Positions 39,501 through 51,500 of a stretch of DNA of 64,000 nt are shown here, piece by piece; the stretch's first letter is position 1, and every line of letters starts with the position of its first letter. The stretch lies in contig JBAMJR010000137.1 of the NCBI GenBank assembly GCA_038501785.1, positions 4,158,001-4,222,000 of the forward strand. The letters run 5' to 3'. The notes under the pieces were generated by a model. The model was not told where the DNA came from and did not search any database. It saw nothing but the letters and a program-made list of their open reading frames with translations. The DNA is from Myoxocephalus aenaeus (Eukaryota; Chordata; Actinopteri; Perciformes; Cottidae). The position numbers and the translations under genes were made by a program.

Positions 39501-42500
39501 CAGTGGGCATGCTTCCTGTCCTCGTTCCAACGTTCATACTTTGCATAGTGTCTTTGTCAAAGCCTTATTTCCACTTTAAATATATCTTTACCACTGCCAT
39601 ATGATTTTAGTTAAAACTTCGTTCTTATTTTTAATTTGTTTTACTTCCTCGTCTTTGGTATGAGGTTATGTAAGTTCACTGTTGCACTTGTTTTCTTTTT
39701 TCATGACCATTTGTGTTTATCTTTTTCTGTGAGGAAGATTAACGGAGATTATGAAGAAAATAGTCATTATGTATCATTGTTACCAAACCTTATTTGATAT
39801 ATTTATAGTGATCATTTTATTGCTAGCAATACATTCCAAAATGTGCAACTCAGGAAGGAAGAGTTTATAGAAAATAGTTGTTGAACCTCTAATGGCTTTA
39901 ACTGTTTAATTGAGGCTGTTGAAGTTGCTGTTAATATTAATACAACAGCAACTTTGTAGCTCTTTAGTATATTTTATAGTCAACCTATATTGTATTTTCT
40001 TATATGGGTAAACTTAGTTGTGTAGGAAACATTGTTGTAGCGATTCAGTCTGGGTCAAAAGTTCAGAGACTGTTTCTTTAATCCCAGTCTGCATCTCCTT
40101 CAGTCGCCTCAGCTGCTGGCCTCCTGTCAGCTTACCTGCCAGAGCTGTACAGACCCAGCCATATCCTGGCAGTTCAAGCTATGTCTGACCAATAGGACGG
40201 ACACACACACACGCTCTGCAGTCCTCTCATCTGGTTAACTATCTTTCCTGATCAGGCTTAAGAGAATCAAGCCAGCCTGTGCTCTCTTTTCCTCTCTCTA
40301 TCATCTTTTCCTCCCGTGCATGTCTTGACAACGAGAGCCCAGTCCTCATTAGCGACATGTGCATGTGCAGAGAGGGCTGCTGACGATGTGTGCGTCGCTG
40401 CAGGCTGACGTTAGCAGTGCCCTGCTTCTCTCCATACAAATGCCCGCCTGCCTCATTGATACCTTTTCTCTGTCCCCCACTCTCTTATTAGCGTGTTTTT
40501 ATCAGTTCTAGCACCTCTCACACCACAGAGCCCAGCTAATATGACACTCGGGTGTAACAACTGGCCGTCTACTAGCTTGCACAGGTTTATTGACTCCTGT
40601 TAGGAAATATTTACGACTTGTGTTAAATAACCGTGTGTGTGTGCGTGTGTGTAGTGTTATTTTGACGAGTATATTTTCTGTGGGCGTTCGAGTGCGTGTT
40701 GTTTGATTGTGTGTGTTATTGTCTGTTTTCTCTACGTGCATTTTAGGGAGGCTGGACTCAAAAACTGGATTGGATATCGGTGACAATGGGCCCAATCTAA
40801 TCAATTCAGTTAAATGTATATACTATACATTTTATACATACTTTTATACATAATACATACTATTTATTTCTGCATAAAAAAATGAACTGTAATTCGTGCT
40901 CAAAAAAATAAATAAATGCAAGCAAAACTTGACTAGCAAATGTACTAAGAGATTATTACTCATTATGACTCTTAACATTTAAATGCATTGTACTGGTAAT
41001 TGTATCTACGTTATATACTGTTGAGTAGTTATGCATTATATTTCATAAGATGGTCTCATGACAAATCAGTACAAATTGTAATGCATCCCTTTTTAAATGG
41101 AGCCCGTTGAGTGGAAAAGTGGTCGTAAAAAGTAGTACAAAATGGAAATACTCAAAGTGCTTGTACCTCATTGTGCTGGATGTCTACAATGTTTGTTTCA
41201 CAAATGCAGCAAAATGTTTTTCGAGCTTTTGTGTGTCTGCATGTGTGCAGGTGTTTCAAGTGTCAGCTGTTGTGTGTTTCCGTCTCTGCGTCTGCCCTCA
41301 TGTTATGTTTTCAAAACACAGCAAAAGAAAATATCTCCTGTTCATTGAAAGATTTAAATCTCATCACTTGCTGAAGGCCCTCACTATAAATACGTTGTTG
41401 CCTGGTGGGGGCAGAGCGCCCATTCAGCCAGCTTTTCCTGTTTCTGTGCTGTGCGTCAGGCGGAGAAGATATTCATGTGCATGATGCACAGAATAAGCAG
41501 AGGCATAGTGCGCACAACCTACGCTATATTGTGTGACACATTGAAGAGTGTGTCACAGTGTGATCGAGAGGGACAGTTGAAAAGGGAACTAAACAGTATC
41601 TGTAGTTCGAGTGAAATGAAGGCCGAGCATACATCGTATTTACTATTGTGTTGTGTCTCTGCCTATAGTTCTCTGTCCTTAATTCTCCGCTGAATGGCAT
41701 CCTCTCCTTGAGCATTTATCCATCTCCCTCTCCATTTCAGCCCTTCTGCGTCTCTCCGTAAACAAGCAGAAGGCCAACAGCTCTGTCCTCCGGCCGTCTC
41801 CCGCCATCGCGTTGCCATGGTGTACGGAGCATTGTTTGCTGGCCTCTATGTCAGGTTGCCATGGCAGTGCTTATTTGCCATATTAAATGTTTGGAAGCAT
41901 TGTACAGATGCTGATGACAAACACCCAACATCCCACTTACTTTGATCAATGAAATAGTTACTGATGGGAGGAGATGGGATGGAGCCACTGATCTGTGTAT
42001 TATCCGTAGTTATAACTTACATTCACTGTAGGTTTCGCATGCAGAACAATAAAACAGATCTGATTAATTTTACAAAAAATCTGGCTTTGAAGACGATATA
42101 AGAGTACATTTAGAAATTTAGCTCTAAAAATAAATCCCTTAAATATTGTGAATTTGTTTTACTAAATATCTTATTGACGTTCTTGGCATTTCTGAATGAA
42201 TGTGACAGTGTGAAACATGTTTCATGTTAATGATGTACTTTGATTATTCCTGACAATATGATGATGTTTAAAAGAAGGCCATGTGAGGGTGTGTGTTTAC
42301 ATGTGAGGTTGAGGTTGTTGGTATTTGTGAGGCTTAATTAATGTCTGTGTCTCTCCCCCTTGTGGTGTGGGGTGAGACTGCACGTTTGCTCTTAAAAATA
42401 AATGTATACTGCCTGGATTTTACATAGCAAACTGCCATATTTCTACTCATTAAAACACAAAAGTAGACATACAATTTGTGTCCTTTTGTCACTGCATGAA

Positions 42501-45500
42501 GCGACCAATTCACTACAAACAGAAAGCCTTTATTTTTTCAATTGCTCTGCTGTCAAAAGTGATAGATTTCAGTGCTTTCACTTGAATGTGCATAGCTGAC
42601 CAAATAAAATGCACATGTTAAGAAGATCAATGAATGTGCAAAAGTACAATTGGACTGTGTAACAAACCTAGTTAGTATCAAAACTAATCATTTCTGTATT
42701 TCTATTTGAGCCAGAGGATTAGATTATTTCAGGCCCTGCAATTTAGTGTTACACAACCTGCTGCAACTTTGACTGTACACCACTGTAACGTGCATGTGTG
42801 AGGGCTGCTGTTTGGTTACCAACAGATAGCGTGGAAATGCTGCCAATTGACGTAGTTTGAGCCAGATAACATCTCATAGCTCCATTGTAGACGCATCGTG
42901 GTGGTTTTAGTGGTTTGCTTTTCTTCTTTTGCTTTCAGTGAAAGGCCCCAGTGTGCTGTGGCTCTGGCATCATCGTGCATTAGCATACCTGTAGTAGAGA
43001 GTGCATCGTGTGGCGCAGGAAATCCTCAGTGTAAACCGTTACCACACTGTATGTTTGGATAACAGGCAGAAGAGACTAACAGAAGCTCTGGCGCTGACCT
43101 GCCAGTACTGAAAAGTCATAAAACAGTGTGCTCTGAAGTGGAGCGGAGGTCAAAGCCTGTGCTCTTTCCATGTAAATATGTTCCATATTCTCTGTTATGC
43201 ACAAACATAATATGCAGTTTTTGTGTCTTTCAGATGATCTTGTGGGACTGGGATCTGAAGCACTGGTACAAACCACAGTATCAGGTCAGTACTGTGTTTA
43301 TTTACATTGTAACTTTAAGGTACCCGTGTGTGGTTCATCCAAGTAACACACAGATAATGCAGGTCTACTCAGAGAGAGGAAGCTGTCTATAAGTCACCTT
43401 TCGTACACTCTGTTCTTTTGCTGACATTTTTGCTTAGGCAAAATACACATTGTGCAAAAGCTGGCATACAATGACCTTGGAATTGTTGTCATGCCACATT
43501 TGTATCTTACTTAGACATTCTTTGTCTTGTTTGAACTATTTGCGTAATCCAACAAAGAATTTAGCTCCCACAGACTAAAAATCATTATTTGTTCCTATTA
43601 GGCAGAGCCAAGCCAGTCAGGATACTTTCCCACATGAAACGTGACCTGAATAACACAAAGATCACACCTGTTTGTGCTACATTGCTCTTACAATTTATGA
43701 GATTTCACTTTAGATATTAGAATAGCGCTACACTTTTCATATGGGCTCTGGATACAGTGTATTTGTATAACTGTTGTTAGACCAAACATCTTTTTAAGGT
43801 AGTGGCATGAATCAGTAGATTGTCACGTTGCCTGTTGTCAATATTATGCTGCACTCCAGCAGGAGGCTACACAAGCCATGAGCCAACATTTGGGATAAGA
43901 CTACTCTAGAGTGTGCTGGACAGAAGTTGCCCTCTGCCAGTTAATTTGCTGCCCTGCTCGCTAATCTGTGTGATGTATGTGTGCATATGGCAGGGTGCAG
44001 TGAGCGGCAATGGCGTGGATCTTTCAGTCATCAACGAGGCCAGGAACCTGGTGTCGGACCTGCTGATGGATTCCTCTCTGTCGGCACCTACCACCTCAGC
44101 TCTGCGCAGTATCTCAAGCCTCATGGGGACATTTTCGGGCTCCTGCCGCCCCAGGGTCAACCCCTTCACTCCCTTCCCAGGTTTCTACCCCTGCGATGAG
44201 GTGGAGGACTCTGTAGAGAGGAGTGACAGGAAAACCATTAAGGTGGGTAAAAGCACTACAATGCCACCAACCTAGTATGGTTACATAAAGAGATGAGTAA
44301 TAGGTTATTCCAGTCAAAAAGTCAGAGTGCTGAAGGAGTCATCGTGTCCAAACTTAGGAACAAGCTCAGACACTAAAAGCTCCTTCAGAAACAGCAGTAC
44401 CTATTGTGAGAAAGGGTTTTACAGCTGTGAAAAGTTATCAGAGCGACAGTATCCTTGATTGTCACCAGATAGATAACGAAATTACACAATTCACTACATG
44501 AATAGCCAGATGTTGTGTTATGTTGCTCGATGACGTTGCTTTGCTTTGTGGCTCTATGCTGGCTTTATGTGGGGTTTTTTCGTCAGTCTAAATGTGGCTT
44601 AAGTTCAGAAATGCCCATAGCTTTTTGATGTGATAATGTTGTTCATGTTACATGACCAGCATCTTCAGTTTGTGTAAAAACATGTGTCTATACTGGAGAC
44701 TTCTTTTCCCCATCAGGGTTTGAGCAGCAGAAACAGCCTCCCCACCCCTCAGCCCAGGCGGAGCTCCACCTCCTCCTCGTGCTCAGCGCTCTCTTCTCTC
44801 GACTCCGCCTCTTTACGCTGGGAACGCAACAATGGCAAGAGACCCCACCCTGAACTCAACTTGACCAGGTACCAACAAAAACACGCTTAGAAACACACAC
44901 TCTCGCCAGGATTGCTCGCACGCTGTGCTGTACTTTAACCTGAACCAAAGGCAATGTGACTTTACTCCTGCTGTGGTCGTCCACAGGTGGCTCAGCAGCA
45001 CCTGTGAAATCAATCATCAATCATTTTTCAGCCTGAAAATGTTTTATGAATTGTTCTCAGTGAGTTCTAAATAAGCAATAAATCCTCTTCATTATAAAAA
45101 TAGAAACAATACACTTCACAGAAAACCAGGTCGACTGGGTATTATATACCTGTTGTGAGGGCCAGGTAAGAAATTAAGATCACATTTGATTTTGAGTAGA
45201 GAAGCCAGATTTGACAGTTAGACACCAATGCTGAGGTGTTACTATTATTACCAGAGCAGAACATTGGTTGTATTTCATGTATTTCACACGATAAATTATC
45301 ACAAAAAGCAAAGCCATTCGAACCGTTTGATAACATGCCACTTGGTTATAGTTGCACTTGTCCACAGTGCAGTAATTCCTTTTTCATCACAGTTGATTGG
45401 CGAGGAAATAACTTTCATAGTTTAAACCATGAACAAAAAACAGTGGACAATAATGGTACCTACTGTTCACATGCATTGAGAGAAAGTCAGGCTCCTTTAG

Positions 45501-48500
45501 TGACTGTCAACAAATGTATTTGTTGATGTATTTGTTGACAGTCCTCAAACAATAAACTTGCTGTCGACACTGGGGTGCAGTGTCTATATATCTCCACAGG
45601 ATGGCAGTAGAGACTAGCTATGTTGTTGGCCAGAGCGCGCCTGACAGTGAGACATCGAGTATTCCTTATCTTATTCTTTATCTTTGCTAAACATATGCTT
45701 AGAGTCTTCTTTTTTTTAAGCCAGAGTTGAATATGTGTGTTTTGTGCTCCAGCTCAGGCCTGCCTAATGGGCCCAATTCAAACCTGCTCACCATTCCCAA
45801 ACAGAGGTCTTCCTCTGTCACCCTCACCTACCATGCCGGGTCCAGGAGAGCAGGTGAGACTTAACCACAAAACTTCTCAGAGACACTACATGTGGATTAA
45901 TTGCTCATGTTTGGACTGAATCTCATGGCACTCTCTCTTCCTGTTCTCCCTTCGTCCTCTCCAGGTGCATCTCCTAGCCTGAGCCCACTCACCTCACCAA
46001 GCCACAGTTTTCTCGCAGTAGGCACAGGTTCTTCGTCGTCCCTCGTCACTCGATCGCCTGTGGAGTTCCCAGACACTGCTGACTTCCTGACAAAGCCGAG
46101 TGTCAGTCTGAACCTGCACAAGCCCTTGGGCTTCACCCTCAGCTCACCTGATTTCCAGCAGGGCCTCCGTAGCTCCCCCTTCTCTCTGTGCACCAGGTGA
46201 GACCCGCAGTACTGAAGCGGCATGTCATTGTTTATTTCATGTTCGTGGTTATAACGGCAATTGGTCATGTCTGTGATTGTCGTGTCCACTCTAGTTGTGG
46301 TCGTCAGACGCTCAAGGGAGGTTCCACGATTGAAACGGGGGAATCCTCTCAACCATTTACCAGTGAGGCTCAACGCAGGCGCTCGGGTACATACAAATAC
46401 ATTTCATTCACATTAACTAGTGTATCAGTGTGGTGGCAGTCTTGCTGGAGATGGAAAGAGAAACACTTCTGTAAGCAGTTTAGGGGGTTAACACTGCCCT
46501 CTGCTGGACTCCAAACGTAATGCAAGTTGATGCACACAAAGACTGACAGAGGTGCACACAGGAAAGAATGTATATTTTGATTTTGTAACATTTTGTGTAA
46601 TAGCTAGATTAACACGTTGAAAATTTACTTTTTCTTATCAATGGTTTACTACAATCACTTCCTCAATAGCTGCTATAACTTCTGGTAACCAGTATAAGGT
46701 TTAATTTTCTTTTTTTCTATTCAGTTTACAACAGTGACCTGTTTTGGGCAAATAAAAGACATGTATTAAAGACAAAATATTTACTCAAAGCACATTTAAA
46801 CACTTCAATATATTGCAAATCATTAAGGGGAATAAATAAAAAAGACATTCTGTGACTGCAATGTATTCTTTTAAATTAAATTTAAAATTCATGCAACAAG
46901 ATAAAAAGATAGTGTGTGCATGTGTCCATATACTCACGGCTTCCTGTGCTCTGTTGATGCAGCAGGTGAAGGGTTGGACTTCACAGGAGAGCCTCTTATC
47001 AGGGAGGAGAGCGTGGAGGCGGATGTGTCTGGGGATGGGAGGCCAGACGTTGCAGGTAACCACGGGCAGGCAGAGCAGGAGAAGGAGAAGCGCTCCAGCA
47101 CAGACCAGCAGACTCAGGAATCAGAGGTGGGCTTGATCAGAGTGCTCCAAGTAACGATATCATTGTTTACTGCAGAACAGCTGAAGGAACAATTACTCCT
47201 TTTGTCATGTTATTTGTACTATTCTTTCAGCCATAAATTAGTTGTTTGCATGTTCAGAGCACCATGTGTCAATAGAAACAATACTTGTGCTAATTTCTAC
47301 CATATTTTCTGATTGTTTCCTGGGTGGGCAGAAGTTCAGACTAGATCCTATGCTGGAGGACCATGATGCTCTCATGGAGAGGATGAACACCTGGAACTTC
47401 CAGATCTTTGACCTGGTGGACAGAACAGGAGGGAAGAGCGGAAGGATACTCAGCTATGTTAGTACAACACGCACAAACCAGTCATCTCCTGTCGCTGGAG
47501 CAGTTTGTCTTTTAATTTGTCGGCCTGTCCACACTCCTAAGAATATAATAGCCATTAGTTATTTTGAATTGGATATAATCATCATTGCAGCCTTTATGGA
47601 TTTTTATGGATTTTAGCATTTTAGTCTGACTTTAATGTAAATATGCAAGATATAAATTAAGATTATTAGATTTCAGTAAATGCAAATGTTTTTTTTTCTT
47701 TTCCTGGAAATGATATGTCTGCTCAGACAATTAACTTCTTGTTCATGCATAATGATTTGCACAAAGTCATTTTAATGTTCAATGTATTTGAATGTCCACT
47801 GAGCACCGGTGAGGGAGCTGGTTGTGTTCTGATTGGTGTTTCAGTAAAGCTGGCGTGTGTTTCCCCAGGTGACATACACCCTTTTCCAGGATACGTGTCT
47901 GTTTGAAATTTTCAAGATCCCTGTGAGGGAGTTCATGACATACTTCTGTGCTCTGGAAAGTGGCTACAGGGACATTCCTTGTGAGTATAACACGGTGTAG
48001 TGTTCTAGAAAGTCAAAGACTCACTTTTTTTATGTCAGCCCAGGTTGTTCATTGTGTTGCTATTGTGTGGCCAAGCTAAGCTGCATTTGTAGTTATCCAT
48101 AAATGATCGAACATTTGAAAATGCATGCTGGTGCCCTGTACATGGTACAATAGACTAATTTAAACTATCACGGTTACAGATCACAACAGGGTCCATGCTA
48201 CTGATGTACTCCATGCTGTCTGGTACCTGACCACTCGCCCAATCCCCGGGTTCCAGCAGATTCACAGTGAGCATGTGACAGGAAGTGACACAGGTGGGCT
48301 CATATACTCACTGTTCATAAACATCTGTTCGATGGTTTGAGGAACACCGGTTACAATCTGGACACATGACTGCACAACAATCCTCTCAGGCTAAATGCAT
48401 GGTTGCATTATGTAATATATCGATGTGTTGAACAGATTTTAGCCATGTTGAGTGGATTGAGGGGTTTTCATTGTTCACACTCTAATCAAATTTTTTCACA

Positions 48501-51500
48501 AAAGCCTGCAAACAATAACTTTTCTGAATGGACTCTGATCTTATTAATAAATAGTTTTAAAGAAAGAAATATTATAATTGTTTTACACTGCCATTGGCTT
48601 CCCCAGAGTATTAACACTTTCTAAATGTGACTGGCATGGAAAATATAGTCTTTGATTTGTTAAAGACATTTTAGTGTATCAGCATCTTGTGAAAGAAGTC
48701 AGATTATTGGGCGAGAATGCACAATAGTAACATGCAAAGTTAAACGGAACAATATAACATATAACCCCAAACCATTAGAGATTAGTCTCACTGCAACATT
48801 CATTGACATCCATCATGTTTGTTGTCATGTTCCAGATACAGATAGTGGGATCTCTCCAGGAAGGATATCCTACGCTTCCTCCAAAAGCTCCTCGATTTCA
48901 GATGACAGCTACGGCTGCCTGGCCTGGAACATACCTGCCCTGGAGCTCATGGCCCTTTATGTAGCAGCTGCAATGCACGATTATGACCACCCCGGTCGCA
49001 CAAATGCCTTTCTAGTAGCCACTAATGCATCTCAGGTATCCTGCAGCTTTTATTGGTACTTGAAAGTGTTGTAAAATACATTGACACACGTATTGAAGCT
49101 CACTGGGAAACATAAACACACTTGTGTTTACAGAAACAAAGGATCCGATGTTCAAAATATGGGTTTATGGAAAATGACATTTAACTGTTGTGTCGGAAGA
49201 CAGTGTATACACAAACGTATACTGATTATTAAGTAACGTTAGATTATTAGTTGTCACCTTAGTCCCCTTTTTAAACTGGCCACCTTGATACTAAACTTTT
49301 TATTTCTCAACGTTGATGTCCAAATGTCCTGCTATCCTTGTGAACACCGGAGTGCAGGGCTTTCTTTAAACTCTTCTATTACACCAGACAATTCCATACA
49401 TGTGTATGTACACTATTGTTGCAGTTGTCCAAGCTTTACAAAGAAATGCACAATATATTCTGTGGGTATTAATGAAATGAAAAACATGTTGGATCCTTTG
49501 CTACAGTCTCAGCATTTGTCTGTACTCTCCTAAATTAACCATTCCACGGTGAGGGACACTGCTTGCAACAGGTCTGCAACTTTCCCTCTAACAGGAAGAC
49601 AAACATAACCACTGACGTCTTGACCCTGAAAGATGAGCCCTTTGTGCAAACAAGAAATTACATAACTGTCTCTCTGCAGTGGTGATAAAGTATGTCTGAG
49701 TGGTTCCTGATGGATGCTGCAGGTCTGTCAGCAGAAAAAAACGCCACTCAACACAAATAGTCATGAATAATCAACCCACATGTCCACGAAGACACACCAA
49801 ATGGACTGCTTGCATATCCAATTTTATCTAATGTTTTTAAAGCATAATCATTTTTGTTTTTAACATCCCTCTGAATCACCTCTGCTGCTGCAGAACTAGA
49901 AACAATTCTCTTGAAATGGTGTTTTGAGTATCCTACAGAAACCCTAGTTTTACAGTTAATCTTTAACTTTACAGTCAACATTTAAGTCATGTAATGTCCC
50001 GAGATTAACACAAAGTTAAATACGCTGTACAAACTGTCTCAAGAGGAGCTCATATGTAAGCTTAACTCCACAGCACACACCCAGCTGATCCCCATGCTGC
50101 TCCTTCAGCATGGGGATAACCTGTTCAGCAGTGAACAGGTTAACTGCATGCCCCTGTTTAAATATTGTATCTTCTCAACATGACCACTGATAGCACTCAC
50201 ACTGTCTGGGTTTTGTAGAAGTCCCTGGAAAGCGGGTTAAAAGAAGGGAGAGGGAACTCTGAACCTATTGATTGCTAATGATGCCTATGTGGTATGCAAT
50301 GTCTAAAAATCTACTTTTAACTTGTCTCTTACGTCAGCTATACTTGCGTTTGAGGCAGTTACATTTCTACTTGTATAACCAAATCCCCTCACATCCTGTT
50401 TATCTCATGTACTGAGTGCTTGCTATTTTTAAAGCCATAAAAAATTGTGTAACACACATGCAGACGTATTATGTAAGCAAATGTATTACTGAAATTTTCG
50501 AGGAAATTGTAGGAATCTTGTTAGCCTGTGGTCTTTCCCCTCTCTCACCACTTGGCTTTTCCCTCCTGTGTGCTGTAGGCGGTGCTGTACAACGACAGGT
50601 CGGTGCTGGAGAACCACCACGCTGCGTCTGCCTGGAGCCTCTACCTGTCCCGGCCCGAGTTCAACTTCCTGGTCAACCTGGATCATGTGGAGTTCAAGCG
50701 ATTTCGCTTCCTCGTCATCGAGGCTATACTGGCCACAGACCTCAAGAAGCACTTTGACTTCCTGGCTGAGTTCAATGCCAAGGTCTGAGATGAAGAAATC
50801 ATAACAGATTTATATGACCAGAATAGATCATTATCCATTTATTGATCCTTTAATATCTGGCAAAATATTGATTGAAACATTAGGATGGTACGTTAACGTT
50901 TAGTTACTAGTGACTAGTTAGTACGCCGCATAATGGATGCAGGAAAAATCAGTCGACCATTTGTGTTAAGACATCCATCGTTGTTTGTTTGTTTGTTTGT
51001 TTGTTTGTTTGTTTGTTTGTTTGTTTGTTAACAGGTCAATGATGTGAACAGTCCAGGAATTGATTGGACCAATGAGAACGACAGGCTGCTGGTGTGCCAA
51101 GTGTGTATCAAGCTGGCAGATATCAATGGGCCGGCCAAAGTTCGTGACCTGCACCTCAAGTGGACAGAAGGCATCGTCAATGAATTTTATGAGCAGGTGG
51201 ACTGCATGCTAATGTGTATTCCGTTAACACAGACCATTTAATTCATTCATCTTTATCATTTTACTTAGGGAAGAAGGAATACCTCAAACAAGATTATCTT
51301 ATCCTTTATGCCTCCAGGTCCAGCGACATCTGAGGCATTATATTTACGGGTTGTCCGTCAATCCGTCCGGTCTGTTCTTGTTAAGATAATATGTCCGTAA
51401 CAGCAGTAATCCACCTATACCCTAAAGTAATCCCCTTCCCAGCACAAACACCTCCAGAGAAAACACATGTCTGACACATTTAAACATCTAGACAGCAAGG

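Larger units (their letters stand above)
16391..43233 (+). other. pde3b: pde3b intron 1 (27 kb)
   Basis: The donor is CAG/gtatgt at 16390-16391 and the acceptor is tttcag at 43233. No protein-coding gene is recognisable on either strand; the open frames inside are short and lack domains. It contains a hairpin cluster (16684-16839), a small hAT element (20109-20847), two CRE octamers (22815, 25748), G29 (23810-23838), several TA/GT arrays and palindromes listed separately. Long conserved regulatory stretches may exist but cannot be recognised without other genomes. Confidence 0.75.

Noticed and set aside
46913..46962. Extended exon 8 of pde3b beginning after the AG near 46912
   Set aside because: It would also be in frame directly from exon 6, but it lacks a pyrimidine tract. 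The 46295-46386 exon plus the 46963/46966 acceptor reproduces the family sequence.
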